Translations under genes and position numbers: made by a program
DNA from: Amycolatopsis sp. WAC 01376
GTDB taxonomy: Bacteria > Actinomycetota > Actinomycetes > Mycobacteriales > Pseudonocardiaceae
DNA: 64,000 nt
Assembly (NCBI RefSeq): GCF_003947415.1
Contig: NZ_QHKL01000007.1
Coordinates: 186,001-250,000, forward strand
Direction of reading: 5' to 3'
Shown: one piece after another, positions 42,556 to 52,283 of the stretch
Layout of the letters: each line of letters begins with the position of its first letter
Numbering within the stretch: position 1 is the stretch's first letter
The notes under the pieces: generated by a model
What the model was told of the DNA's origin: nothing
Database searches by the model: none
Seen by the model: the letters and a program-made list of their open reading frames with translations, nothing else

Positions 42556-43407
42556 TCACGAGCTCAGTCGAGCCGTACGGGCGGGCTCCTTGGCCTGAGA
42601 GGCGTAGTGGGCGGTGACGATCGCGCCCGACATGGCCAGGATCAGGCCCGCGACCGTGAACGTGGCGAAGCCGTCGCGGACGCGGTCGTCGAGGAAGACC
42701 AGGCCGATGATCGAGGACAACGCCGTATTCGTGGTGAACATGATCGCGTTGACCGCCGTCGCCCCGCCCTTCTGCAGGGCGAGGGCGAACGCGACCGCCG
42801 CGGCCAGGCCGTTGAGGATCATCGCCCACACGGCCGGTTCCGCCAGAATCGCCCAGCCGGACGACGGCAGGTCCAGGGTGCGTGCGGAGACACCGACCAC
42901 GCTGAACCCGACCCCCGTCGCGAAGCCGAGCACCTGCGCGGCCCAGGGGCGATCGAAGCGCCGGAAGTACCAGGCGATCGCTCCCACGACCAGCGCCATC
43001 GCGGGCAGAACCCAGCGCCACGCCGCCGGAAGCACCTTGGCCGGACCCGGCTGCGCCGACAAGCCCAGCAAGATCAGACCGACCGCTCCGACGCCCAGCG
43101 CGGCCCAGCCCGCCGTGGCGAGGCGGGTGCCCATGAACGCGGAAATCGCCGCCGTCACGCCGACGCTGAACGCCAGCACCGACTGGACCAGGAACAACGG
43201 CAGCCGTTGCAACGCGGCCGCCGCGCAGGCGAAGCCGACCAGGTCGACGCCGATGCCCGCGAAGTAAACCCATTGGCGCCGCAAGTGCACCAGGTCCAGT
43301 GCGCTGCCGCCGTACGCGCCCGCGCGGCGGACACCGATCGACTCCAGCACCGAACCACTACCCGAGGCCACCGCCGCCAGCAGCGCGAGGACGTATCCGA
43401 CGATCAC
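42556..43407 (-). CDS. DMT/EamA-like membrane transporter
   Basis: 283 residues with about nine to ten membrane helices. The start VGYVLALLAAVASGSGSVLE and LPLFLVQSVLAFSVGVTA resemble the DMT superfamily subgroup common in actinobacteria. Substrate unknown. The stop is 8 bp from the convergent MarR stop. The following 298-bp gap (43408-43705) shows no gene or clear motif. Confidence 0.75.
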   Translation of the reverse strand: MIVGYVLALLAAVASGSGSVLESIGVRRAGAYGGSALDLVHLRRQWVYFAGIGVDLVGFACAAAALQRLPLFLVQSVLAFSVGVTAAISAFMGTRLATAGWAALGVGAVGLILLGLSAQPGPAKVLPAAWRWVLPAMALVVGAIAWYFRRFDRPWAAQVLGFATGVGFSVVGVSARTLDLPSSGWAILAEPAVWAMILNGLAAAVAFALALQKGGATAVNAIMFTTNTALSSIIGLVFLDDRVRDGFATFTVAGLILAMSGAIVTAHYASQAKEPARTARLSS

Positions 43408-43705
43408 CCCCGCAGTCTGTCAGCCACGCTTCGGCGCCCTTGCCGGTCACCCGCCGTGGGGTGGGCCTTCACACAAGCGGTCTTCAAGCCGGTCAAGGCA
43501 CGTGGGTGACCGCGTGAGACTTGCCGAGATGACATGATGCAGCCTTGCTCTCGGCTGCCGAGGAGGTCGTTCGCCCGGCGCGCGGCGGCGATCGTGTGTA
43601 TCGCCCGGCCGAGGTGCTGAATCCGGTGGCGGAAGCACAGCAAGATCCGTGTCGCGGCCATGCCTGCGAATGGTGACAGTGTCGTGGTGACGAGAGAGGG
43701 ATCAT

Positions 43706-44002
43706 ATGGAGTCTCTGTGGACGACGCTTGGTGCCGTGGCCGTGGTGGTGGTCGTCGTCCTCGTTTTGGTCGCGCTGTTCCTCGTGGTCAAGCTGGTGCG
43801 GAAACACCGTCAGGTCCATCAGCCGGGCACGCCGGTGCCGACCAAGGCCGCCTACTGGATTTCCCTCGCCTACACCGTTTTCCCGTTCGACCTGTTGCCC
43901 GACCCGGTGTACTTCGACGACATCGTGGTCCTGACCAGCGGGCTGGTCTACGTCAGCAGGTCGCTGACCAAGAAGGCGCGCGACGACCGCCGGGCGAACT
44001 GA
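43706..44002 (+). CDS. DUF1232 (YkvA-like) membrane protein
   Basis: 98 residues. One long helix at residues 7-30, then TKAAYWISLAYTVFPFDLLPDPVYFDDIVVL, the DUF1232 signature with the P-x-D-x-L-P-D pattern. Role unknown; such proteins sit in membranes. It stands alone upstream of the peptidase gene. Confidence 0.85.
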   Translation: MESLWTTLGAVAVVVVVVLVLVALFLVVKLVRKHRQVHQPGTPVPTKAAYWISLAYTVFPFDLLPDPVYFDDIVVLTSGLVYVSRSLTKKARDDRRAN

Positions 44003-44102
44003 AACACGGTCGGCCCTGGGCGCGGCCAGAGTGGACCGCCACCCGCCGTCCACCCGATGGTGGCATCCGGTCGGCGGGCTCTGCCAATGGTAGGAATGCC
44101 TG

Positions 44103-45425
44103 GTGACCGAACCGAATTTGATCGAAGCAGCCGCCGAAGAGGCAGTCACGCTCACCAGTGAACTGATCCGCATCGACACGACCAACACGGGTGATCCCGA
44201 CACGCTGGTCGGTGAACGCGCCGCGGCGGAGTACGTCGCCGAGAAGCTCACCGACGCGGGCTACGAGATCACCTATGTCGAGTCCGGCGGCAAGAACCGC
44301 CACAACGTGATCGTCCGGTTGCCGGGCGCCGACCCGTCGCGCGGCGCGCTCCTGATCCACGGTCATCTCGACGCCGTCCCGGCCGACGCCTCGGAGTGGT
44401 CGGTCCACCCGTTCTCGGGCGCGATCCAGGACGACTACGTCTGGGGCCGCGGCGCGGTCGATATGAAGGACATGGTCGGCATGGCGCTGGCGCTGGCCCG
44501 CCACTACAAGCTCAACGGCATCGTTCCGCCGCGTGACCTCGTCTTCGCGTTCCTCGCCGACGAGGAAGCGGGTGGCAAGTACGGCGCGCAGTGGCTGGTC
44601 GAGAACCGGCCCGAGCTGTTCGAGGGCGTCATCGAGGCGATCAGCGAGGTCGGCGGGTTCTCGATCACGCTGAAGGACAACGTCCGCGCGTACCTCATCG
44701 AGACGGCCGAAAAGGGCATCCGCTGGATGAAGCTGCGGGTGCGCGGCACCGCCGGCCACGGTTCGATGATCCACCGCGACAACGCCGTCACCAAGCTGTC
44801 CGAGGCCGTCGCCAGGCTCGGCAACCACCGCTTCCCGCTGGTGATGACCGACTCCGTGCGCGAGTTCCTCGACGGCGTCACCGAGATCACCGGCTGGGAC
44901 TTCCCCGAGGACGACATCGAGGGTTCCGTCGCGAAACTCGGCAACATCTCCCGGATGATCGGCGCGACCCTGCGCGACACGGCGAATCCGACGATGCTCA
45001 CCGCCGGGTACAAGTCGAACGTCATCCCCTCGGTCGCGGAGGCCTCGGTCGACTGCCGGATCCTTCCCGGCCGTCTCGAGGCGTTCAACGCCGAACTGGA
45101 GGAGATCCTCGGCCCGGACATCGAGAAGGAATGGATGGAGCTGCCGCCGGTCGAGACGACCTTCGACGGCGCCCTCGTCGATGCGATGACCAACGCGGTC
45201 CTCGCCGAAGACCCGGGTGCCCGCACGCTGCCGTACATGCTTTCCGGTGGCACGGACGCGAAGTCGTTCCAGTCGCTCGGTATCCGCAACTTCGGGTTCG
45301 CGCCGTTGCAGCTGCCCGCGGACCTCGATTTCTCCGCGCTGTTCCACGGGGTCGACGAGCGTGTCCCGGTCGAGGCGCTGAAGTTCGGCGTGCGCGTGCT
45401 CGACCGCTTCCTCCGCTCGGCCTGA
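44103..45425 (+). CDS. M20 family metallopeptidase
   Basis: 440 residues, GTG start. Zinc-site blocks are complete: LLIHGHLDAVPAD, VWGRGAVDMKDM with bridging Asp, and FLADEEAGG with the catalytic glutamates; a dimerisation domain with GTAGHGSMIH follows. Members cleave dipeptides or acyl-amino acids. Its TGA overlaps the ATG of the alpha/beta hydrolase (TGATG), so both are co-translated. Confidence 0.92.
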   Translation: MTEPNLIEAAAEEAVTLTSELIRIDTTNTGDPDTLVGERAAAEYVAEKLTDAGYEITYVESGGKNRHNVIVRLPGADPSRGALLIHGHLDAVPADASEWSVHPFSGAIQDDYVWGRGAVDMKDMVGMALALARHYKLNGIVPPRDLVFAFLADEEAGGKYGAQWLVENRPELFEGVIEAISEVGGFSITLKDNVRAYLIETAEKGIRWMKLRVRGTAGHGSMIHRDNAVTKLSEAVARLGNHRFPLVMTDSVREFLDGVTEITGWDFPEDDIEGSVAKLGNISRMIGATLRDTANPTMLTAGYKSNVIPSVAEASVDCRILPGRLEAFNAELEEILGPDIEKEWMELPPVETTFDGALVDAMTNAVLAEDPGARTLPYMLSGGTDAKSFQSLGIRNFGFAPLQLPADLDFSALFHGVDERVPVEALKFGVRVLDRFLRSA

Positions 45426-46312
45426 TGCCCGGTCTGCTGGCCGCCGACGGCACACCCCTGCACTTCGAGCGCTGGGGTGATCCGTCGGCGCCGGTGACCG
45501 TGGTGCTCCTCCACGGGTACGCCCTCGACAGGCGGAGCTGGCGCGGCATCGCGCCGGTGCTGGCCGAGGCGTCCGAGTCTTCGGAGGAACCGATCTCGGT
45601 GGTGGCCTACGACCAGCGCGGCCACGGCGAATCGGGTGAGGTCCGGGCCGCGTCGGCCACCATGGGGCAGCTCGCCGACGATCTGGCCGAGGTGCTGGAA
45701 AAGGTGATTCCCGACGGCCGGGTCGTCCTGGTCGGCCATGACATGGGCGGCCTCGCGATCCTGTCGCTCGCCCAGCGCCATCCGGACGTCTTCGCCGCGC
45801 GGGTGGCGGGAATCGGGCTGCTCGCCATGTCCGCGGGCGGGGTCACCCCGGACGCGATCTGGCCGAACGCGCTCGGGAAACTCGGCCGGGACCTGGAGAT
45901 GGTGTTCGGGTCGAAGCTGATCGGCCTGGTGCGGGAGCATACGAGCAAGGCCGTGACCGCGGGACTGCGATGGTGGCTCTTCGGGGACGACCCGGTGCCC
46001 GCCGACGTCGAACTGACCGTGCGGATGATCCGCGGCAACTGGCCGCAGACGGTGTCCGCGTTCCGGCCGGCCTTGGACGCCTATACGCGGGAATCGGCGT
46101 TGTCGCAGGTCGGCGCGGTGCCGGTGACCGCGATCGTGGGGGAGCGCGACAGGCTCGTTCCCACGGCGGACGTCGAGGAACTGGCGGGCGCCGTGGAGAA
46201 CGGGACGTCCGTGGTGCTGCCCGGCGTCGGGCACGTGGTCCCACTCGAGGCGGCTCCGCAGGTGGTGCCGCGCCTGCTCGCCCTCGTGACCGAAGCACGC
46301 CGACAAGCTTGA
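45425..46312 (+). CDS. alpha/beta hydrolase with Asp nucleophile position
   Basis: 295 residues. HGYALDRRSW (oxyanion), VAYDQRGHGESG, the nucleophile elbow VGHDMGGLA and final VGHVVPLE give a full alpha/beta fold. The elbow has Asp rather than Ser, as in epoxide hydrolases and haloalkane dehalogenases, so ester hydrolysis is not assured. Coupled to the M20 peptidase. Confidence 0.88.
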   Translation: MPGLLAADGTPLHFERWGDPSAPVTVVLLHGYALDRRSWRGIAPVLAEASESSEEPISVVAYDQRGHGESGEVRAASATMGQLADDLAEVLEKVIPDGRVVLVGHDMGGLAILSLAQRHPDVFAARVAGIGLLAMSAGGVTPDAIWPNALGKLGRDLEMVFGSKLIGLVREHTSKAVTAGLRWWLFGDDPVPADVELTVRMIRGNWPQTVSAFRPALDAYTRESALSQVGAVPVTAIVGERDRLVPTADVEELAGAVENGTSVVLPGVGHVVPLEAAPQVVPRLLALVTEARRQA

Positions 46313-46352
46313 CGTTCTTGACAATTTCTCTTTTCGGTGGCACCTTCTTGCC

Positions 46353-46949
46353 ATGTTCTCCGTTGCGGTGATCGAGGACGCGGAAGCGGCCGAAGTGTCG
46401 CTGGATCCCGTCCGGGCCCGGCTGCTCGCCGAACTCGCCGAACCGGCGTCGGCCACGATGCTGGCCGCGCGGATCGACCTGCCGAGACAGAAGGTGAACT
46501 ACCACCTTCGCGCGCTGGAGAAGCACGGGCTGGTCGAGCTCGTCGAGGAACGGCGCAAAGGGAACGTCACCGAGCGCATGATGCGCGCGACGGCGTCTTC
46601 GTACGTCATTTCACCGACGGCGCTTTCGGCCGTGCAGCCCGATCCCGCCCAGTCGCCGGACCGGCTGTCCGCACGCTGGCTGCTCGCCGTGGCAGGCAGG
46701 CTGGTGCGCGACGTCGGCCTCCTGATCACCGGTTCGACGAAGGCGCGCAAACGGGTCGCGACCTTCGCGATCGACGGCGAGGTGCGGTTCTCGTCGGCCG
46801 CGGACAGGGCCGCGTTCGCCGAAGAGCTCACCGTCGCGATCACGAACCTGGTGAGCAAATACCACGACGAAGGCGCCGAACAGGGCCGCGACCACCGGAT
46901 CGTCGTCGCCGTCCACCCGAGCGTCAAAACCGAGCCCGAGGAGCGCTGA
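46353..46949 (+). CDS. ArsR-like winged-helix regulator
   Basis: 198 residues. The N-terminal HTH is typical (LDPVRARLLAELAEPASATM, DLPRQKVNYHLRALEKHGLVEL), with a C-terminal domain of unknown ligand. The next gene starts at the base after its stop, an arrangement common for ArsR-type regulators paired with SRPBCC proteins. A TTGACA-like box at 46316-46324 precedes it. Confidence 0.85.
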   Translation: MFSVAVIEDAEAAEVSLDPVRARLLAELAEPASATMLAARIDLPRQKVNYHLRALEKHGLVELVEERRKGNVTERMMRATASSYVISPTALSAVQPDPAQSPDRLSARWLLAVAGRLVRDVGLLITGSTKARKRVATFAIDGEVRFSSAADRAAFAEELTVAITNLVSKYHDEGAEQGRDHRIVVAVHPSVKTEPEER

Positions 46950-47693
46950 ATGGGCCACGAATTCGAGCTCACCGACCGCCTCGAGGTCGACGCGACACCG
47001 GAACAGGTCTGGGACGCCATCGCCACCGGGCCGGGGATCACGTCGTGGTTCATGGGCCGCAACGAGGTCGACGGCGGCGTCGGCGGCACCGTGAAGACCG
47101 CTTTCGGCGGCTACGAACCCACGTCGGCGATCACGGCGTGGGACCCGCTGGAACGGCTCGTCTACGGCACGGAACCCGGGCCGGACGGGCGATTCGTCGC
47201 CTACGAATTCCTCATCGAGGGCCGTTCCGGCGGCAGTACCGTGCTGCGGACCGTGACGAGCGGCTTCCTGCCGGGCGACGACTGGGAAGACGAGTTCGAG
47301 GCGATGACCGCCGGCGGTGAGCTGTTCTTCCGCACCCTGGTCGAGTATCTCAACGGCTTCGCGGGCAGGCGGGCGGTGCCGGTCACGGTGTTCGGGCCGG
47401 TGATCGGGGACTGGGACAGCGCGTGGCTGACGCTCGGCCGGGAACTGGGCCTTGCCGGGCGGCCGGAAACGGGGGACAAGGTCCGCCTGTCCACCGGCGC
47501 GGTGTCCACTGTGGACGGCGAGGTCTATTGCGCGAACGGGCAGACGGTCGGGATCCGGACCGGGGACGCGCTCCTCAGGTTCGTCCGCGGTTTCGCCGGT
47601 CCGATGGTCGCGATGCATCACCTGTTCGGCGACGTCGACTCCGCGGAACAGGACGCGCTCTGGGCGGGCTGGCTCGGCCGGGTGTTCAGGTGA
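46950..47693 (+). CDS. SRPBCC (AHSA1-like) domain protein
   Basis: 247 residues. The first about 150 residues form the START-like fold (DRLEVDATPEQVWDAIATGPG, SWFMGRN, WDPLERLVYG); the C-terminal about 80 residues form a smaller second domain. Such proteins bind hydrophobic ligands. Directly adjoining the ArsR-like regulator, it may be its effector or target. The 3' end overlaps the convergent DUF5703 gene by 8 bp. Confidence 0.85.
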   Translation: MGHEFELTDRLEVDATPEQVWDAIATGPGITSWFMGRNEVDGGVGGTVKTAFGGYEPTSAITAWDPLERLVYGTEPGPDGRFVAYEFLIEGRSGGSTVLRTVTSGFLPGDDWEDEFEAMTAGGELFFRTLVEYLNGFAGRRAVPVTVFGPVIGDWDSAWLTLGRELGLAGRPETGDKVRLSTGAVSTVDGEVYCANGQTVGIRTGDALLRFVRGFAGPMVAMHHLFGDVDSAEQDALWAGWLGRVFR

Positions 47694-47907
47694 TGAGGCC
47701 GGGCAGGGGAGTGGCGGTGCGCTTGCGGCGCAACCACACCCTCCTGGTCCCATCGGAGTAGAGCCGGACGGTCGAGAGTTCCCATCCGGCGAATTCGGCG
47801 TGGATCGACAGCTGCGTCGCCGCCGCCCGCCGGGAAACACCGGGAGGCAGTTGCAGCCGCCGGTACTCCCAATCCCCTTCGACCACCGCCTCGTCCACAA
47901 CTGTCAT
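47686..47907 (-). CDS. DUF5703 family protein
   Basis: 73 residues from ATG 47907. GDWEYRRLQLPPGVSRRAA and WELSTVRLYSDGTRRVWLRR match the small actinobacterial DUF5703 family. Its start overlaps the stop of the lipoprotein gene (ATGA). Function unknown. Confidence 0.85.
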   Translation of the reverse strand: MTVVDEAVVEGDWEYRRLQLPPGVSRRAAATQLSIHAEFAGWELSTVRLYSDGTRRVWLRRKRTATPLPGLIT

Positions 47908-48917
47908 GGCGTGATCACCTGGATCCCTTCTCCGATGGCCGAGCCGACGACCACGCGGCCGCTCTGCTCGTCGACGGTGACCGAATCTGGCTGCCGCACG
48001 GTGGGGAACCGGTGTTTCTCGATCGGCTCCCCGCCGCGGACGTCGAAGCCGACGACCTCGTTGCGTCCCGTGAGCGTGACCCACACGAGGCCACGCGGGC
48101 GGTCGTAGGCGAGGCCGTACGCCCCGCCGGGAACGGGATAGCGCTGGCGCAGCAGCAACGGCGTCGTGGAGAACGCCAGCAGCGCGCCCGCGCGCGCGTC
48201 GGTGACGAAAACGCGACCGAGATCGTCGGTGACGGCGTTGGCCGCGCCGTCGCCGGCACGAAGACCCTCGCCGATCTTGCCTTCGGTGAGGTCGACGGCG
48301 AACAGGGCGGTGCGCAGTTTGTCGAGCACGACCACGCCGTCGCCGGTGTTCAGCACGTCGTCGGCGCTGTAGATCTGGCCGGTGATGGTCTTCGGGCCCG
48401 CGTTCTTCGTCAGTACCTCGACGACCTTGCGGTCGCGGACGGAGACCAGCGTCGCGTCGCCGCCCGCGAGCCCGGCCGACGGCTGCCCCGCGACCGGAAC
48501 CGTCTCCAGCGCGCCACCGGGCAGGGAGACCTTCGCCAGCAGGCTCTTGCCGGGAACGCTGGCGAGCACCTGGGACCCCGACACCGTGAGCCGCTCCGCG
48601 GGACCGGGCAAGGCCACGGTCGTCTTCGGAGCGTCCAGAGCGGCGAGATCGTAGATGCGCAGCGAGGGCGGCTCCGAGACGGCGACGACCAGCGTCTTGC
48701 TCGCCTCGTCGGTCGCCAGCGCCTTCACCCCCGGCCCGGCGAACACCGAACCGGCGGGTTTGGTCGTCACCGCGGGGGAGACCGCCGCGGTGACCGCGAC
48801 GGGGTTCTGCACGATCTGCAAGGTGTCGTTCGGTGTGTCGTCCGTACTACAGGACGAGAGCACCAGGGCACCGGCGAGCGGGATCGCGATCCGGGAAACG
48901 GCGGACAGCCGACCCAC
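47904..48917 (-). CDS. beta-propeller (YncE-like) lipoprotein
   Basis: 337 residues from GTG 48917, with GGTGGAGG upstream. The lipobox LVLSSC follows a short basic signal sequence. The rest is a repeated strand pattern (KTLVVAVSEPPSLRIYDLAAL, GRVFVTDARAGALLAF, VGFDVRGGEPIEKHRFP) of a YVTN-type propeller. It is anchored on the outer face of the membrane. Coupled to DUF5703. Confidence 0.85.
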   Translation of the reverse strand: MGRLSAVSRIAIPLAGALVLSSCSTDDTPNDTLQIVQNPVAVTAAVSPAVTTKPAGSVFAGPGVKALATDEASKTLVVAVSEPPSLRIYDLAALDAPKTTVALPGPAERLTVSGSQVLASVPGKSLLAKVSLPGGALETVPVAGQPSAGLAGGDATLVSVRDRKVVEVLTKNAGPKTITGQIYSADDVLNTGDGVVVLDKLRTALFAVDLTEGKIGEGLRAGDGAANAVTDDLGRVFVTDARAGALLAFSTTPLLLRQRYPVPGGAYGLAYDRPRGLVWVTLTGRNEVVGFDVRGGEPIEKHRFPTVRQPDSVTVDEQSGRVVVGSAIGEGIQVITP

Positions 48918-49030
48918 CTTGGTGCCTCCACCTGCTACTCGTCGGACGGACCTGTCCAGCATCCTCCAGGAACTCCACCACGTCACGTCTGCGTCACCCA
49001 ACAGTCACCTAATCCAGTATTCGAGACGGC

Positions 49031-49996
49031 TCACAGGCCGCGTTCCGGGTATCCGACCTCGATCGCGCTGACGTCGTCGAGCGCCGAGCGGATGGCGGGC
49101 GGGAGCATGATGTCCTCGGCCGTGAGCGAGCCGGTCAGCTGACCGGTGTCACGGGCCCCGACCACGGGCGCGACCACTCCGGGCCGGTCTCGGACCCAGG
49201 CCAGCGCGACGGCCAGCGGCGAGGTCCCGAGGCCGTCGGCGGCCGTCGCGACCGCCTGCACGATCCGGGCCGCGCGTTCGGTCCGGTGATGTTCGACATA
49301 GCCCGCGAAAACACTCGAAGCGCCGCGCGAATCGGCGGGGGTGCCGCTGCGGTACTTGCCGGTGAGCACGCCCCGGCCGAGCGGTGCCCACGGCAGGAGC
49401 CCGATGCCGTGGTGTTCCGCGGCCGGGACGACCTCGCGATCGACGCCGCGCTCCAGCAGCGAGTACTCGACCTGCGTCGAGACCAGCGGGGCGGCGGCGG
49501 AACTGCGGGCGGCGGCGGTCGCCAGCTGCCAGCCGGAGTAGTTGGAGACGCCGACGTAGCGGGCCTTGCCGCTGGTCACGGCGTACTCGAGGGCGCCGAG
49601 GGTCTCGTCGACCGGCACGGTGGTGTCCCAGGCGTGCAGCTGCCACAGGTCGATGTGGTCGGTGCCGAGCCGTCGCAGCGAACCTTCGAGCGCGCTCAGC
49701 AGGGCACCGCGTGAGGCTCCGCCGCCGAACGGGCCATCGGTGCGGCGGGCGACGGCCTTGGTGGCGAGCACGATGTCGTCACGCGGGACGAGGTCGCCGA
49801 GCAGAGCGCCGAGGACGCGTTCGCTCTCGCCCTCGCCGTAGATGTCGGCGGTGTCGACCAGGGTGCCCCCGGCGTCGACGAACGCGACCAGCTGGCTGGC
49901 CGCCTCCTCCGAGTCGGTGTCGCCACCCCACGTCATGGTCCCGAGGGCCATCCGCGAGACCCGAAGTCCCGACCGGCCGAGCTGTCGCTTTTCCAC
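49031..49996 (-). CDS. aldo/keto reductase
   Basis: 321 residues. Family blocks: MALGTMTWGGDTD, VDTADIYGEGESERVLGALL with catalytic Asp and Tyr, LATKAV with Lys, DHIDLWQLHAWD with His, and ARYVGVSNYSGWQL. It reduces carbonyls with NADPH. Start ATG 49996; divergent from the F420 oxidoreductase. Confidence 0.93.
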   Translation of the reverse strand: MEKRQLGRSGLRVSRMALGTMTWGGDTDSEEAASQLVAFVDAGGTLVDTADIYGEGESERVLGALLGDLVPRDDIVLATKAVARRTDGPFGGGASRGALLSALEGSLRRLGTDHIDLWQLHAWDTTVPVDETLGALEYAVTSGKARYVGVSNYSGWQLATAAARSSAAAPLVSTQVEYSLLERGVDREVVPAAEHHGIGLLPWAPLGRGVLTGKYRSGTPADSRGASSVFAGYVEHHRTERAARIVQAVATAADGLGTSPLAVALAWVRDRPGVVAPVVGARDTGQLTGSLTAEDIMLPPAIRSALDDVSAIEVGYPERGL

Positions 49997-50133
49997 GACG
50001 GACGAGCCTAGCCGGAAGGCAAGTGGGTGACGCGGAGCAGGTCAGCGTGTCGTGATCGAGTACCACCGTGCGGGTCATCGCCGTGTCAACACCCTGAACG
50101 GAGGAGTGACACTCCGATGGATACATTCACGCC

Positions 50134-51180
50134 GTGCGACTCGGACTGAACTTGGGCTATTGGGGCGCGGGAAACGACGCGGCCAACCTGGCATTGGCGA
50201 AGAAAGCGGACGAACTCGGCTACGCGGTCGTCTGGGCCGCGGAGGCGTACGGTTCGGACGCGCCGACGGTGCTGGCGTGGGTGGCGGCGCAGACCTCACG
50301 GATCGACGTGGGCAGCGCGGTGCTGCAGATCCCCGCGCGGACACCGGCGATGACCGCGATGACCGCCGCGACCCTGGACACGCTTTCGGGTGGCCGATTC
50401 CGCCTCGGCCTCGGCGTTTCCGGCCCGCAGGTGTCCGAAGGCTGGCACGGGGTGAGGTTCGCGTCGCCGCTCGGCCGCACCCGCGAATACGTCGAGATCG
50501 TCCGCAAGGCGCTGAGCCGCGACCGGGTCCGCTACGACGGCGACCACTTCCAGCTGCCGCTGCCCGACGGGCCCGGCAAGGCGCTGACCCTGACCGTGCA
50601 CCCCATGCGCGAAGAGATCCCCGTGTACCTGGCCGCCATCGGCCCGAAGAACCTCGAACTGACCGGCGAGATCGCGAACGGCTGGCTGCCGGTGTTCTAC
50701 TCGCCCGAGCACGCCGGTGAGCAGCTGAAGCTGATCCAGGCGGGGGCCGACAAGGCCGGGCGCTCGCTCGACGGCTTCGACGTCGCCCCCACCGTCCCGC
50801 TCGTGGTCGGGGACGACTGGGAGGCCTGCGCCGACGCGGTCCGCGGCTACGCGGCGCTGTACATCGGCGGGATGGGCAGCCGGGAGAAGAACTTCTACAA
50901 CCAGCTCGCCTGCCGGATGGGCTTCGAACGCGAAGCGGCCGACGTCCAGCAGAAGTACCTGGGCAAGGACTACGCGGGCGCCATGGCGGCCGTCCCGCTC
51001 GAGTTCATCGACGCGACGTCGCTGCTCGGCCCCAAGGAGCGGATCGCCGACCGGATGCGGGCCTTCGCCGAGTCCGGCGTCACGACGCTGACCGTCGCGC
51101 CGTCCATGCCGGATCCGGAGGGCTCCGCACGCGCCCTCGAGATCGCGGCCGAAGCGATCGAACTGGCCGGTGTCGCCTGA
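50134..51180 (+). CDS. LLM class F420-dependent oxidoreductase
   Basis: 348 residues, a luciferase-like barrel: LNLGYWGAGNDAANLALAKKA, GYAVVWAAEAYGSDAP, TLDTLSGGRFRLGLGVSGPQ and IPVYLAAIGPKNLEL. This subgroup (Rv3520c-like) uses coenzyme F420. A TACATT box 6 bp before the GTG suggests a leaderless mRNA, and GGAGTG-A-CACTCC (50103-50115), a perfect palindrome, lies near the -35. Stop overlaps uppP start (TGATG). Confidence 0.92.
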   Translation: MRLGLNLGYWGAGNDAANLALAKKADELGYAVVWAAEAYGSDAPTVLAWVAAQTSRIDVGSAVLQIPARTPAMTAMTAATLDTLSGGRFRLGLGVSGPQVSEGWHGVRFASPLGRTREYVEIVRKALSRDRVRYDGDHFQLPLPDGPGKALTLTVHPMREEIPVYLAAIGPKNLELTGEIANGWLPVFYSPEHAGEQLKLIQAGADKAGRSLDGFDVAPTVPLVVGDDWEACADAVRGYAALYIGGMGSREKNFYNQLACRMGFEREAADVQQKYLGKDYAGAMAAVPLEFIDATSLLGPKERIADRMRAFAESGVTTLTVAPSMPDPEGSARALEIAAEAIELAGVA

Positions 51181-52019
51181 TGGGATGGTTCGAAGCACTG
51201 GTCCTCGGTCTCGTCCAGGGCCTCACGGAGTTCCTGCCGATCTCCTCCAGCGCGCACCTGCGGATCACCGCGGCGCTCGCCGGCTGGGACGACCCGGGCG
51301 CCGCGTTCACCGCGGTGACCCAGATCGGCACCGAACTCGCGGTCATCCTGTACTTCTCGACCAAGATCGGGAAAATCCTCCGCGCCTGGTTCTTCTCGAT
51401 CTACAAGAAGGACTGGCGCCGCGACCCCGACGCCCGGCTGGGCTGGCTGATCATCGTCGGCTCGATGCCGATCGTCGTACTGGGCCTGCTGCTGCAGGAC
51501 GCCATCGACGAAACTTTCCGTGACCTGCGGATCACCGCGACCACGCTGATCGTGTTCGGGCTCATCCTGCTGGTGGCCGATCGCATCGGGAAGCAGCAGC
51601 GCACGCTCGACCACCTGACCGTGCCGCACGGCCTCGGCTTCGGGTTCGCGCAGGCGCTGGCGCTGATCCCGGGCGTCTCCCGCTCCGGCGGCACCACCAG
51701 CGCCGGGCTGCTGCTCGGCTACACACGCGCGGAGGCGGCGGAGTACTCCTTCCTGCTGGCGCTGCCGGCGGTGTTCGGGTCGGGTCTGTACAAGCTGACC
51801 GACATCGGCAAGGACGGCGCCCCGGCTCAGTGGGGGCCGACGATCCTGGCGACGCTGGTCGCGTTCGGCGTCGGCTACATGGTCATCGCCTGGCTGATGT
51901 CGTACATCAAGACCAAGAGCTTCGTGCCGTTCGTGATCTACCGGCTCGTGCTCGGTGCCCTGCTGTTCGTGCTGATCTTCACCGGCGTCCTCGACCCCGG
52001 CGCGGGGCCGCACCTGTAA
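51180..52019 (+). CDS. uppP: undecaprenyl-diphosphatase
   Basis: 279 residues with about eight helices. Catalytic blocks: QGLTEFLPISSSAHL (about 14-27) and IPGVSRSGGTTSAGLLLG (about 157-174). It recycles undecaprenyl diphosphate for wall synthesis and gives bacitracin tolerance. Coupled to the F420 enzyme gene, which is a common actinobacterial neighbour. Only repeats follow. Confidence 0.95.
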   Translation: MGWFEALVLGLVQGLTEFLPISSSAHLRITAALAGWDDPGAAFTAVTQIGTELAVILYFSTKIGKILRAWFFSIYKKDWRRDPDARLGWLIIVGSMPIVVLGLLLQDAIDETFRDLRITATTLIVFGLILLVADRIGKQQRTLDHLTVPHGLGFGFAQALALIPGVSRSGGTTSAGLLLGYTRAEAAEYSFLLALPAVFGSGLYKLTDIGKDGAPAQWGPTILATLVAFGVGYMVIAWLMSYIKTKSFVPFVIYRLVLGALLFVLIFTGVLDPGAGPHL

Positions 52020-52056
52020 CCGTCGCGCCGGCTGCGGTGGTTGCCCGGACCGGGCC

Positions 52057-52216
52057 ATCGCCACGTTTGCCCCACGTGCATCAGTGGTCACAGCGGCTGC
52101 GCGTGAAGGCCCCTTCCCTCGGCTCAGCCGAGGAAACTCGACCTTCACACCTTGCGGAAGTACATGAAGGACCCCTTCACTGCGCCAGGCGCAAGGAAGG
52201 GGGCCTTCATGTACCT
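52057..52216. repeat. dispersed repeat copy 2 plus long inverted repeat
   Basis: 52057-52150 matches 25457-25551. Then GTACATGAAGGACCCCTT (from 52160) pairs with AAGGGGGCCTTCATGTAC (to about 52215), allowing two mismatches. The gap 52020-52283 holds nothing else. Confidence 0.7.
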
Positions 52217-52283
52217 CGGGCGGGCAAGGGCACTGGTGCCGAGTCGGTCAAGCGGGCAAAGCAAGGCACGTAGGGTGGGCCAC

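Noticed and set aside
43404..43661. 85-codon minus-strand frame before the DMT gene
   Set aside because: No family, no ribosome site, overlaps the transporter start region; coding not supported.
50103..50115. GGAGTG-A-CACTCC as a CIRCE/HrcA site
   Set aside because: Arms are short and spacing differs from CIRCE (9-bp arms, 9-bp spacer); kept only as an unspecific palindrome in the F420 gene entry.
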